Made by a program: the position numbers and the translations under genes. From assembly GCF_003245365.1 (NCBI RefSeq), contig NZ_NBIU01000010.1, positions 1 through 58,590 of the forward strand: a stretch of DNA of 58,590 bases, given 5' to 3'. The DNA comes from Helicobacter valdiviensis (GTDB lineage Bacteria; Campylobacterota; Campylobacteria; Campylobacterales; Helicobacteraceae). The notes beneath the pieces were generated by a model that did no database searches, was not told the DNA's origin, and saw only the letters and a list, made by a program, of their open reading frames with translations. This document shows, in pieces, positions 8,128 to 17,468 of the stretch. How positions within the stretch are numbered: the first letter of the stretch is position 1; each line of letters opens with the position of its first letter.

Positions 8128-8937
8128 TTAAGCTACTCTCTTAAAGTTAGTCTTAATATTTTCATAAGCCTCTTTAATAATTCTAAACTTCTCTGCATAG
8201 CCTTCTATAATCTTCTTATCCTGCCCATAAACATTATCAGGATGATAAATTTTAGCAAGCTCAATATAGCGACTTTTTACTTGTTCAAAATCATCATTAT
8301 ATCCACAGCCTAAAATTTTATAGCTTTTTTTAAGAGCTTTCTCCTCTTTGGTTAGATAATTTTCAAAACATTCAAAACTATTATAAGTCTTAAAAGTTTC
8401 ATAATCAAAATCCAACACAACATTATGCACTATTTTTTGTGAAAGTGCCTCTATAAGCTTCTCCCAAAAAATAGGCTTACTAGAATCCAAAAACACTTCT
8501 TGTTTGGTATAAGAGAGAACAAAATCTCTAAATTTGGAAGTAAGATAACGCCTAGCAAGACGATTTGGGCGATCAAGCTTTAGACAAACCTGTGCATTTT
8601 CAAAAGAAGTATGCACCATTTGCAACGAGATTTCCACAAACTCTAAAATTGCTTGATTTTCTACCATTTTGATACGGATAGGAAGGTGGCTATTATCAAC
8701 AATTGTATTAAAATTCTCACTTTTGCCTTTATCTTCCTCTTGCATTGCCACATGATAAGCCCAATTTAAAAAATAATCTTTTTTATAACGCTCCCCATCA
8801 TCTAAAATTAAAACAGAGCTTGAAAGTCTATAAGCTTTTGAAAAATGCTTGTATGCAAAATTAATAGCACGCGTTAAAAATTGTGATTCCTTTTCAATGC
8901 TTATCTGAATATAAGGCTCTAAGAGCTCCACTTTCAT
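8128..8937 (-). CDS. J-domain (DnaJ-like) co-chaperone with unknown N-terminal domain
   Basis: 269 residues. The C-terminal part (about 205-265) is a J-domain with the essential HPD motif at residues 232-234 in AKIYHPDNVYG, flanked by the usual basic helix II and helix III. The J-domain is at the C-terminus, unlike DnaJ, and there is no G/F linker or zinc domain. The first 200 residues match nothing I recognise. The family stimulates DnaK ATPase and delivers a client; the unknown N-terminal region is the likely client binder. It stands between the dynamin-like GTPase pair and the OmpA-like protein. Confidence 0.75.
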   Translation of the reverse strand: MKVELLEPYIQISIEKESQFLTRAINFAYKHFSKAYRLSSSVLILDDGERYKKDYFLNWAYHVAMQEEDKGKSENFNTIVDNSHLPIRIKMVENQAILEFVEISLQMVHTSFENAQVCLKLDRPNRLARRYLTSKFRDFVLSYTKQEVFLDSSKPIFWEKLIEALSQKIVHNVVLDFDYETFKTYNSFECFENYLTKEEKALKKSYKILGCGYNDDFEQVKSRYIELAKIYHPDNVYGQDKKIIEGYAEKFRIIKEAYENIKTNFKRVA

Positions 8938-8977
8938 TATAGGTTCCTTCCTTAACTTTATGACAACTTTAAATTAC

Positions 8978-10732
8978 TTAAGCAATTAGAGTTCCACTCT
9001 TGTTTTTAGCTCTTTTAAATATCTTTCTTATTGTATCTATTTCTTCTTTAGATTCTTGTATATTAGCACAAATTTTATCACTTATCAAACTCACATTTTG
9101 CCCAAAATTTTCAAAATACTTTGAATGTGCTTTTTTCAAAAGATTCATAGGACCAAAAAGCATAGGGGAAATATGCTCATAGCCCAATCCTTCATTTAAA
9201 TAATCCCTAATATTCTCTAAAGTGGGTGTAAAAGTTGGAAATTCCAAAGGATTTTCTTGATGTTTTTTAATGGCTTCTTTTATTTTTAAATCTAGCTTTT
9301 CTATGCTACCCAATACTGCTTGTTTATAAGTTAGACTTAATAAAAACGCAATTGCGTTCAACTCTCTTTTAAAATAACACAACCCTTCGCTTTCTTGTTG
9401 TTGCATTTTACAAATTTCTTCTTGAGACACAAAATCTCCAAGCATTGCATAAAACTTTAATACTCTATCTTCTAAGATAGTAAAACTCTCTGCAAATTGT
9501 CTCATTTTTGCACTAAGACTTTTTATTCTTTTTAAATAAAGACTATTTTCTCCAAAAAAGTCAATGTTTAAAGTTTCTTTTTGTAAAATTAAAACTTCTT
9601 TTTCATACTTTTGCTTTAAAAATCCTCCCCATTTATCTTGAGAGATTTCTATTTTTTGCTTGTTTAATTTAGAAAAAATCTTTTGTGAGATTTCCTCTAA
9701 AAGAGAATCTAACTCCCCATAAAAAGCATTAAACTCTTTTTGCTGGTGCAAATAAAATGCTTTGAGCTCACTTGTATTTTGCCCTAAAAAATCCAAAATT
9801 TGTTTTTTTATTCTTAGGGTTTCTTTATTTTTTGTATGAATACTACATTCCATAGTCAAAAGTTTAAGGCGTAATTTTTTTAAAATACTAAATTCTTTAG
9901 CTACTTTTGCTTGTGGTTTAATTACTTCTTCTAAAAAGCTATGCACCTTTTTAAAATTAGATTCTTCTAAAAGTTTTTTATCCCCTTCTTTGACTCCTTT
10001 TAGTGCATTTTTAGCAGAGATAGGCAAAATTTCAGCAAAGATTCCATTAAATGCCTTTTTAGCATATTCTACACTTAAAAGCACCTCTTCTTCTTCTAAA
10101 CGGTCTTTTTGGTTTAAAACACATAAGCTTTTATGGGAATAATTTTGCATATATTTTTCAAGCAATTCTTTTTCGCTTTTCTTTCCTGCATTATCAATTA
10201 AAGTGAGCCAAATAATCCCATCTACTTTTTGTAAAATATTTGTTGTAACCTCTGTATCCTCTTGATTTTGAGAGTTAAATCCAGGAGTATCCATAAAGGT
10301 AATTTCTTTTAAAAGTGGATTTTTCAAATAAAGACAAAAATGGCTTATTTCTTTTGCAGCTTCTCTGTTTAACTTTTGCAAATACTCTACATCTTTTAAC
10401 ACTTTAGTTTTATTTTTATAATGAATCTCTAAAATCCTTTCCTCTCCATAGAGGATTTTACAAACTTTAGAAGTAATAGGGGTAATACCTGTAGGCAAAA
10501 GTTCCTCATCTAAAATTACATTTAAAAAACTACTTTTCCCACTTGAAAACTGCCCTACAATAGCAATTTCCATAGGCTTATCTATTTCTTTAATCAAATT
10601 TTCAAAAAATTCATTCAAAGCACTACAAAGAGGTAAAGAGTTTTCACACTCTATTAAAAACTGCTCCAACTTGCTTTTGCTTTTATTTTCTTCTAAAATT
10701 GTATTATATTCTTGAATGTATCTAAAAATCAT
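8978..10732 (-). CDS. Dynamin-like GTPase, smaller subunit of a pair
   Basis: 584 residues. The G domain has G1 GQFSSGKSS (60-68), G2 threonine in PTGITPITS (80-88), G3 DTPGFN (148-153) and G4 NQKD (207-210). A long helical stalk follows. It matches the bacterial dynamin-like proteins that occur as adjacent pairs, such as Campylobacter Cj0411/Cj0412, which as I recall form a hetero-tetramer that tethers membranes. It overlaps the larger partner's stop by four bases (ATGA), so the two are translated together, consistent with a fixed subunit ratio. No obvious membrane anchor; membrane contact would be through a paddle region. Confidence 0.85.
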   Translation of the reverse strand: MIFRYIQEYNTILEENKSKSKLEQFLIECENSLPLCSALNEFFENLIKEIDKPMEIAIVGQFSSGKSSFLNVILDEELLPTGITPITSKVCKILYGEERILEIHYKNKTKVLKDVEYLQKLNREAAKEISHFCLYLKNPLLKEITFMDTPGFNSQNQEDTEVTTNILQKVDGIIWLTLIDNAGKKSEKELLEKYMQNYSHKSLCVLNQKDRLEEEEVLLSVEYAKKAFNGIFAEILPISAKNALKGVKEGDKKLLEESNFKKVHSFLEEVIKPQAKVAKEFSILKKLRLKLLTMECSIHTKNKETLRIKKQILDFLGQNTSELKAFYLHQQKEFNAFYGELDSLLEEISQKIFSKLNKQKIEISQDKWGGFLKQKYEKEVLILQKETLNIDFFGENSLYLKRIKSLSAKMRQFAESFTILEDRVLKFYAMLGDFVSQEEICKMQQQESEGLCYFKRELNAIAFLLSLTYKQAVLGSIEKLDLKIKEAIKKHQENPLEFPTFTPTLENIRDYLNEGLGYEHISPMLFGPMNLLKKAHSKYFENFGQNVSLISDKICANIQESKEEIDTIRKIFKRAKNKSGTLIA

Positions 10733-12903
10733 ACACAGCCCCCCAACATCTTCAATTCTTCCAAAATATCAATGCTTTTTTGGATACTTTCTAATTTACC
10801 TAAAAGCTCTTCTTGTTTTTTATACTTTTCTTGTTTGCTTTGCTCTTTATCCAATAATGCTTGATTTAGGATTTTTTCTTCTTGGATTGCTTGATTTTCT
10901 AACTCTTTAAACAGCTCTTCTTTTGCTTCTGTAAAATCATCTATAAGCATCTTTTTAATCTCTTCACTTTTTGCAAACACATTTTCTTTAAACTTTTCCA
11001 TGCCTTTATTGAAGCATTGAGCAATGGAGTTTTGCAAATCTTTTGCACCCATTTGCCTTAAAACCCCTTGGCTAATTTCTCCATATACACCATAAATAAC
11101 CTCTACATCCGCAAAACGATAAGCTCTTGGTTTTAATTTTAATTTTTCCAAAGGAGTGCTAATTTGCAAAATTTTCTGCTCTAGCTTTTGGTAAAATTCC
11201 CTTAAAATATCTATTAAGAAATCTTTCAAACCTTGTAAAATTTTTTCTTTTAAAAAATCTTCATTGAGTGCTTTTCCTTTGTGGTAAATAATCTCATCGC
11301 ACACTCTTTTAACCAAAACTTCTTGTGCTTCTAAGAGTTTTAATTCTAGGAATTTTTCCTGTGTTGAAAGATAGTTTTCTAACTCTTCTTTGGCTTGATT
11401 GATTTTTATTTTATAGTCTTCCAGCTCTTCTTGCAATTTCATCTTTTTGTTTTGTAAATTTTGAATAAATTCTAAAATTTTTTCCTCGCTACTAAAGAGC
11501 ATTTTTTCTTGCAATTCCAAACCCCCCTCCATTTGTTTTGCAATTTTTAAAATAGCATTGGCACAAAGATAAATAACATCTTTAGATTTTAGAGAATTTT
11601 CCCCTAAAAGAATAGTTTGCAAATATTGCTCTATTTCTTGCATATTTGCTTCTTTTAACCCTAACTCCTTTGCTTTATTGGGGTTTGTCGCATAAAGCAA
11701 AGCAGGATAGCTTGCAACCCCTACAAATACAATGCGTTCTAGCAACTCTTCTTTGCTTTTTGCAATTTTACTTTTTAGAGTGCTTTTTGTATATTCTAAA
11801 ACTTCTTGAAACTCCTCTTCTTTTACCAAATCAATATGTGTTAAAACCACCAAAATTCTAGCAAGATTTCCATACTCTAATGCTTCTAGCAAAAAATCCA
11901 CATCTACTTGCGTAGCACTTTGAGAAACATTCATCACATGGATTAACAAATCACAATGCTCTAAATATTGCTTAGTAATTTGCTCTCTTTGAAGCACAGG
12001 ATCATCAAGCCCTGGAGTATCCACAATCTCCACATTGTTTTTTAAAAACTCTAGAGGCAAAAAAATCTCATTAAATTTCACTAAAGAAGAAAGTTTGGAA
12101 TTATGATTAGCAGAAGTATAACTTTTTAAATCGCTTAATAAAATCTCTAAACTTTTGCCTTCTTTTGTGATTTTATCCTCACTTTCTTTCTCAAGCTTGT
12201 TTAAAATCTCTACATCTAAAAATGCTCGCATAATCTCCCATTCTTGCATATTCCAAAAATGCACCTTAGCACTCTCTTTGCCATATTTTAAAATTGTTAA
12301 ACTTGCAGTTTCTGGTATGCTTGAACTCCCCAAAACTTCTCTTTGGAGCAATGCGTTTAAAAATGTGCTTTTCCCTGCACTTAAAACCCCGCTTACTCCA
12401 ATGGAAAATTTTTGCTCTCTAGCATTTTTTAAAACCTTTTGTAATTTAAGCTCTAATTCTTTATTGTCATCTTGCTTTAAAGCTACTAAACTTCTTGCTT
12501 CTTTGTCTAAAACTTCTAAAGAGTTGCTAAAAAAATTAGCAAAAAAATCTTCGCTAAAATTTTTTACTTCCCTTTGACCAATTTTAACTTTTGTGCTTAA
12601 AATCTCTTCTATTTGCTTCTTTAAAGTCAAAAACTCCTCTTCTTTTAAAATTCTTGCTTGCTGTAATTTAAAGAGCTTATCTATAGCTTCATTTAAAGTT
12701 TTTTTACCCTCTTGCTTTCCTTTTTCTAGTTCTTCTTTAAAGTTTTCCAAAATTTGCTTACTTTTTTGCAAAATCACATCAAAACTTAACTCAATATTAA
12801 GCTCTTTGCAAATTTCTTTTAAAATTTTTGTTTTTCCACTTATGGAAAAATTTGAAGATTGCACGCTTAGCAGTAATGCTAAAATATCACTATTTATCTG
12901 CAT
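10729..12903 (-). CDS. Dynamin-like GTPase, larger subunit of a pair
   Basis: 724 residues. An N-terminal helical extension of about 160 residues precedes the G domain, which has G1 GVLSAGKST (172-180), G2 threonine in SIPETASLT, G3 DTPGLDD (near 293-299) and G4 THID. A long coiled-coil stalk (about 490-560 and 650-715) follows. It is the partner of the downstream 584-residue dynamin, with a four-base overlap. The family remodels or tethers membranes using GTP. It begins two bases after the stop of the MFS transporter gene, so it may be read from that gene's promoter. Confidence 0.85.
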   Translation of the reverse strand: MQINSDILALLLSVQSSNFSISGKTKILKEICKELNIELSFDVILQKSKQILENFKEELEKGKQEGKKTLNEAIDKLFKLQQARILKEEEFLTLKKQIEEILSTKVKIGQREVKNFSEDFFANFFSNSLEVLDKEARSLVALKQDDNKELELKLQKVLKNAREQKFSIGVSGVLSAGKSTFLNALLQREVLGSSSIPETASLTILKYGKESAKVHFWNMQEWEIMRAFLDVEILNKLEKESEDKITKEGKSLEILLSDLKSYTSANHNSKLSSLVKFNEIFLPLEFLKNNVEIVDTPGLDDPVLQREQITKQYLEHCDLLIHVMNVSQSATQVDVDFLLEALEYGNLARILVVLTHIDLVKEEEFQEVLEYTKSTLKSKIAKSKEELLERIVFVGVASYPALLYATNPNKAKELGLKEANMQEIEQYLQTILLGENSLKSKDVIYLCANAILKIAKQMEGGLELQEKMLFSSEEKILEFIQNLQNKKMKLQEELEDYKIKINQAKEELENYLSTQEKFLELKLLEAQEVLVKRVCDEIIYHKGKALNEDFLKEKILQGLKDFLIDILREFYQKLEQKILQISTPLEKLKLKPRAYRFADVEVIYGVYGEISQGVLRQMGAKDLQNSIAQCFNKGMEKFKENVFAKSEEIKKMLIDDFTEAKEELFKELENQAIQEEKILNQALLDKEQSKQEKYKKQEELLGKLESIQKSIDILEELKMLGGCV

Positions 12904-12905
12904 AT

Positions 12906-14048
12906 TTATCCCAACTTTACTAATAAATTTCTAAAATACCAAAATAAAAAAGCACTCACTAAAAGCACCCCACTCATAAACACACAAAGCACCTCCCAGC
13001 CTAAAACATAAAGAGAACTTGGCACCGTTGCACCCATTGTCCCTCCTGTATAATAAAAAGCAAGATATAAGCCATTTGTAATACCCTTTTTCTCCTGTGA
13101 TAAAGAATTTGTAAGCGTAGATAAAAGAGAATGGCAAATAAACATACCCACACAAATTACAAAAACAGAAAAGAACATCCACCAAAAAGAAGGGGCAAGC
13201 ATTAAAAGTGGTGCTAGTGCAAACACCAAAAACCCAAATACAATTGCTTGAACCTCCCCGCCAAAAAACTTAGAAACCCTAGGAGAAAGCAAAGCAGCAG
13301 CAATACCTATCATATATCCAAGATATAAAAAGCCAATTTGTGCTGTTGTGGTATTTTGCTCTATTTTCTCAATTTCAAAGGGCAAAAAATTCAAAACCCC
13401 ATGGAAACAAAACAACACGATAAAAGCACCAAAAAACAACAAACGATAATGTGGCAATGCAAAAAGTTCCAAAATATCTTTGGGCTTAATTTTATTAGCT
13501 TGCATTTTCACATCACTTTTTGGCATTTTATAAGCCCCAAATGCTACCAAAAGTGTGCTAAGCCCAAGCAAAAAGAAAGTAACTTGCCAAGAGGTTAAAG
13601 TAATTAAAAATCCCCCTATAACTCTTGAAAATACACCCCCAAACACCGTAGAAGCCACATAAATATTCACATACTTTTTGCCTCCACCCTCTCTTGTAAG
13701 TGCTGTTAGTGTAGAAGTCAGTGCTGCTGGTATCACTAAAGCCTCTAAAAAACGGACAAATAAAAAACTCTCAAAATTTTGCGTAAAAGCAATTAAACAT
13801 TGCAAAACCCCAACAATCCCCAATGATACAAATAAAATCTTTCTTGCTTCAAACTTTTCTAGCCAATACCCATAAAAGATGGGTGCAATCGCTAAAAAAA
13901 ACAATACTACTGAAGTAAATAAGGTAACCTCTGCCACTGAAATTCCAAACTCTTTTACAAAAAGTGGTTGTGCAGGCTGTGTTATATAAAGACTAGAGAT
14001 TGTTAGCATAGAACTTAGCATTACAATCCATAGAGTATAGCGCTTCAT
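12906..14048 (-). CDS. MFS transporter (YnfM-type)
   Basis: 380 residues with about 12 predicted membrane helices. The first helix region (ITQPAQPLFVKEFG, residues 22-35) and the loop with FYGYWLEKFEARKIL (about 58-72) match the MFS motif A area of the YnfM / AraJ-like subgroup, and VIPAALTSTLTALT matches the next motif. Members of this group are proton-driven exporters of small molecules, often arabinose- or drug-like; the substrate here is unknown. It is the first gene of the long minus-strand unit ending near 3337 and is divergent from selA. Confidence 0.8.
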   Translation of the reverse strand: MKRYTLWIVMLSSMLTISSLYITQPAQPLFVKEFGISVAEVTLFTSVVLFFLAIAPIFYGYWLEKFEARKILFVSLGIVGVLQCLIAFTQNFESFLFVRFLEALVIPAALTSTLTALTREGGGKKYVNIYVASTVFGGVFSRVIGGFLITLTSWQVTFFLLGLSTLLVAFGAYKMPKSDVKMQANKIKPKDILELFALPHYRLLFFGAFIVLFCFHGVLNFLPFEIEKIEQNTTTAQIGFLYLGYMIGIAAALLSPRVSKFFGGEVQAIVFGFLVFALAPLLMLAPSFWWMFFSVFVICVGMFICHSLLSTLTNSLSQEKKGITNGLYLAFYYTGGTMGATVPSSLYVLGWEVLCVFMSGVLLVSAFLFWYFRNLLVKLG

Positions 14049-14274
14049 TTCTCACCTAGTTTTTTTCTTTACATTGTAGAATTTTTAAGGTAAATAATCT
14101 TTTAAAAGTAAAAAAATTATTGCATTTTACAAATTTGAAAACCTATAAATCTCTTTAAAAACTCTAACCCTATTTGAAAATCTCACCAAACTAATTACAT
14201 CTAAAAACTCCCAAACAATAATATTCCAATGATTTTAATAGTTTCAAAGGCTTTGTTTGCTATTGTTTTGCATT

Positions 14275-14280
14275 TATAAT
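14275..14280 (+). promoter_or_regulatory. -10 box for the selA operon
   Basis: TATAAT ends 15 bases before the selA ATG at 14296. The implied transcription start at about 14287 falls on or next to the ribosome binding site (AAGG), so the leader would be almost absent. The rest of the 250-base divergent region toward the MFS gene shows no ORF. Confidence 0.5.
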
Positions 14281-14295
14281 TATAGAAGGCAAAAT

Positions 14296-15636
14296 ATGCA
14301 AGAAATCTTACGATTAATCCCAAAAGTGGATAAACTTTTGACACATAAGGATTTAAATCATTTCAATACTTCTCTTTTAAAAAAAACAATCCATGAATTT
14401 TTAGAAAGCTATAAACAAGAACTGCTTGCTACACAAAAGGCAAAAAGCCTAGAAGAATGTGTAAAATGTATCCAAAAAATTATACAAAACAAATTGCAAA
14501 AATCATTAAAGCCCCTTGTAAATGCCACAGGAATTGTCGTGCATACCAATTTAGGACGCAGTATCCTCTCCCCTAAAATTTTAGAAGAGGTTCAGCCCCT
14601 CCTAACCTCTTACAACAATTTAGAATACAACCAACTAGAAGGCTCAAGAGGCGAACGCTACACACATCTAAGAGAGCTTTTAAAAAACTTGCTAGATGCA
14701 GAAGATGTGCTTATTGTCAATAATAATGCTGCAGCAGTGTTTTTAATTCTCAATACTTTTGCAAAAAATAAAGAGGTGATTATCTCGCGTGGAGAGCTTA
14801 TAGAAATTGGTGGAAGCTTTAGAATCCCAAAAGTTATGGAAGATTCAGGAGCAATTTTAAAAGAAGTAGGCACAACCAACAAAACACATTTAAAAGATTA
14901 TACAGAAGCCATCACTGAAAATTCAGCTATGCTTTTTAAAGCACATAAATCCAATTATGAAATTGTGGGCTTTAGCCAAGAAGTTGCCTATAAGGATTTA
15001 ATCACTCTAGCAAAAGAAAAAAACTTAATAGATTATTATGATTTAGGAAGTGGGTTTTTTAAAGCCTGTAAAGAATTATCCACCTATGAACCCCCTTTAG
15101 AAGAAATCGCAGCACTCAAGCCTTCTTTAGTTAGCTTTAGCGGAGATAAGCTTCTAGGTGGCGTGCAAGCAGGAATTATCTTTGGAAAGAAAAAATACAT
15201 AGACATTCTAAAGAAAAACCAACTTTTAAGAATGCTACGGGTAGATAAAGTAACTCTTAGTTTGCTTGAAGCGATTTTTAGTGCTTATTTGGAAGAAAAA
15301 TACGAAAAAATCCCCACACTCCACATGCTAACTCTAAGCCAAGAGGAACTCAAGCAAAAATGTGAAAATCTTTTAAATTTTATCCCTAGTGATTTTAATC
15401 CACAAATCATAGCTACGCAAACTTATAGCGGCGGAGGTGCATTACCCAACAAGCCTTTTGCTTCCTATGGAGTAGCACTTCACTATAAAAAAGCAAGTCT
15501 TCTTGAAGCACATTTAAGAAGCTGTGGGATTATCGCAAGAATTGAAAAAGAAAGGGTGATTTTAGAAGCTAGAACACTCCTTTGTGGCGATGAGCTTAAA
15601 ATCCAAAATGCACTTTTAAAAGAAATAAAGGGCTAA
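14296..15636 (+). CDS. selA: L-seryl-tRNA(Sec) selenium transferase
   Basis: 446 residues from the ATG at 14296, chosen because AAGG lies about six bases before it. The frame is open 13 codons further upstream but lacks a binding site. SelA converts Ser-tRNA(Sec) to Sec-tRNA(Sec) with selenophosphate. Family hallmarks are the VNATGIVVHTNLGRS stretch near residues 75-90, GTTNKTHLKDY near 193-203, and the PLP lysine at about 285 in SFSGDKLLGG. It is the first gene of a selenocysteine operon with selB two bases downstream. Confidence 0.96.
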   Translation: MQEILRLIPKVDKLLTHKDLNHFNTSLLKKTIHEFLESYKQELLATQKAKSLEECVKCIQKIIQNKLQKSLKPLVNATGIVVHTNLGRSILSPKILEEVQPLLTSYNNLEYNQLEGSRGERYTHLRELLKNLLDAEDVLIVNNNAAAVFLILNTFAKNKEVIISRGELIEIGGSFRIPKVMEDSGAILKEVGTTNKTHLKDYTEAITENSAMLFKAHKSNYEIVGFSQEVAYKDLITLAKEKNLIDYYDLGSGFFKACKELSTYEPPLEEIAALKPSLVSFSGDKLLGGVQAGIIFGKKKYIDILKKNQLLRMLRVDKVTLSLLEAIFSAYLEEKYEKIPTLHMLTLSQEELKQKCENLLNFIPSDFNPQIIATQTYSGGGALPNKPFASYGVALHYKKASLLEAHLRSCGIIARIEKERVILEARTLLCGDELKIQNALLKEIKG

Positions 15637-15638
15637 AA

Positions 15639-17468
15639 ATGCAAGATCATCTAATCATAGGCACAATGGGACATATTGATCATGGCAAAACCAGTCTTAT
15701 AGCCGCTCTTAATGGATTTTTTGGCGATGAGCTTAAAGAAGAAAAAGAAAGAGGTATCACGCTTGATTTAAGTTTTTCAAATCTTACTCTAGGAGATAGA
15801 AATATTGCTTTTATTGATGTTCCAGGACATGAAAAACTGATTAAAAATATGATAGCAGGAGCATTTGGGATTGATTATGCAATGCTCGTAATTGCTGCAA
15901 ATGAAGGCATTATGCCACAAACTTTGGAGCACTTTAAAATTGCTAAAATTTTAGGTATTCAAAAATTTTTAGTCGTGCTTACAAAAGTAGATTTAATAGA
16001 TCAAAAAACCCTAAATTCCTTAGAAAAAGAAGTTGAAAAACTTTTTTTAGATTTTAAAAATGCAACTTTTAGCATACTTTATTTTTCTATTTACGATAAA
16101 CAAAGCGTGCAAATTCTAAAAGAAACCCTCTATAATCTCAAAAAAGTAGAAAAAAAAGAACTAGAATATTTTAGATACTATATTGATAGGGCTTTTAGCA
16201 TTAAGGGTGCAGGTTGCGTAGTTAGCGGAACTTTGCTAGATGGAAGTTTAAACCTAGAAGATAAGATATGGTGCTGTAATTTAAATAGAGCTTTAGGGAT
16301 AAAATCAATCCAAAACCACAATCAAAATGTTACAAGTGCAAAGGCAGGACAAAGAATTGCACTCAATTTAAGCGGAGTAAATGCAAACGAACTAAAAAGG
16401 GGCGATTTACTTAGCAAAAAAGGTTATTTAAGGAGCTTTGATATTATAGAAGCTAAATTAGAACTTTTTGCGCCTTTAGAGCATAATTCTAGCGTGCAAC
16501 TCTATATTGGTGCATTGCGTTGTGAATGCAGAGTGCTTTTTTTAGATAAAGAAAAGAATTTTGCCACACTAAAACTTGATAAACCTATTTTTAGCGTATT
16601 TTCACAAAAATTTATTTTACGCGATGATAAGCAAACTCTAGGGGGTGGGAGCATTCTAGCACCCATTGCTGATCCTTTGAAAAAATCCCAAAAACTAGAT
16701 TTTTTAAACGCACTAAACCAAAATGATTTAGAGGGTGCTTTTAAGATTTTACTACAAGCACATAAAAAAGGTTTTGGGATTATTAGCTCAATGCAACGCT
16801 TTGGCATTTCACAAAACCAAGCACTTAAAATTGCAGAGAAATTAGAAGATATTTTTATTGATCCTAAAGAACTTATTCTCTATCCAAGCGTTACTAAAAA
16901 AATTGTAGAAAATATTGTTTTAAAAATCTTAGAAAAAAACAAAAACGCCTTGCTTTCTGCTTCTCTCCTTTCTCAAAAACAATCTTGGATTTCTAAAAGT
17001 TTTGCACAAAGCATTTTAGATATTTTAGAAAAAAAAGGGATTCTAAGAAAAGCAGATTCCTTTTATGTAGGCAAAGATTTCTTAGCTAAGAATGTCAAAG
17101 ATTATTTGTATGAGCAAATCTTTGAAAAAATCAAAAATCAAGGCTATGAGCCTATTGCTCCTTATAATTTATATGATATGCTAGATATTGATAGACAAAG
17201 TGGCGATGAAGTATATAAAAGACTTACCAAAGAGAAAAAAATCCTGCGTTTAAGCCATAAACTATTTATTGAAACCCATACGCTTTCTAAACTTTTAGAA
17301 AAAATGCGACAAATCATCAAAGATGAGGGCTATTTGGATTTAAACAATTTTAAAAATCATTTCAATCTTAGCCGAAAATACCTCATCACTTATTTGGATT
17401 ATTTAGACAGTTTTGAAGATATTTGCAACACTAATGGCAAACGCACTTTTAAAGGAAAAATATGCTAG
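15639..17468 (+). CDS. selB: Selenocysteine-specific elongation factor
   Basis: 609 residues. The EF-Tu-like G domain has GHIDHGKTS (11-19), an effector ERGITLDLSF stretch (38-47), DVPGHEK (60-66) and TKVDL. Two beta-barrel domains and a C-terminal series of winged helices follow, which in SelB bind the SECIS stem-loop in selenoprotein mRNAs. It delivers Sec-tRNA(Sec) to UGA codons on the ribosome. It starts two bases after selA and overlaps the next gene by seven bases. The tRNA-Sec gene and selD are not in this window. Confidence 0.96.
   Translation: MQDHLIIGTMGHIDHGKTSLIAALNGFFGDELKEEKERGITLDLSFSNLTLGDRNIAFIDVPGHEKLIKNMIAGAFGIDYAMLVIAANEGIMPQTLEHFKIAKILGIQKFLVVLTKVDLIDQKTLNSLEKEVEKLFLDFKNATFSILYFSIYDKQSVQILKETLYNLKKVEKKELEYFRYYIDRAFSIKGAGCVVSGTLLDGSLNLEDKIWCCNLNRALGIKSIQNHNQNVTSAKAGQRIALNLSGVNANELKRGDLLSKKGYLRSFDIIEAKLELFAPLEHNSSVQLYIGALRCECRVLFLDKEKNFATLKLDKPIFSVFSQKFILRDDKQTLGGGSILAPIADPLKKSQKLDFLNALNQNDLEGAFKILLQAHKKGFGIISSMQRFGISQNQALKIAEKLEDIFIDPKELILYPSVTKKIVENIVLKILEKNKNALLSASLLSQKQSWISKSFAQSILDILEKKGILRKADSFYVGKDFLAKNVKDYLYEQIFEKIKNQGYEPIAPYNLYDMLDIDRQSGDEVYKRLTKEKKILRLSHKLFIETHTLSKLLEKMRQIIKDEGYLDLNNFKNHFNLSRKYLITYLDYLDSFEDICNTNGKRTFKGKIC

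Noticed and set aside
12155-12577. 140-codon plus-strand open frame opposite the large dynamin gene
   Set aside because: Antisense shadow of a clear GTPase gene; serine/leucine-rich translation typical of reversed Lys/Glu-rich coding sequence. Several similar frames opposite other genes were dismissed for the same reason.
12931-13185. 84-codon minus-strand frame inside the MFS gene, read as a possible frameshift
   Set aside because: The MFS frame is intact through this region, with proper membrane helices to its stop at 12906, so this is an alternative frame only.
14049-14295. tRNA-Sec gene expected near selA/selB
   Set aside because: No cloverleaf-like sequence or CCA-ending arm seen here or in other intergenic regions; selC must lie elsewhere.
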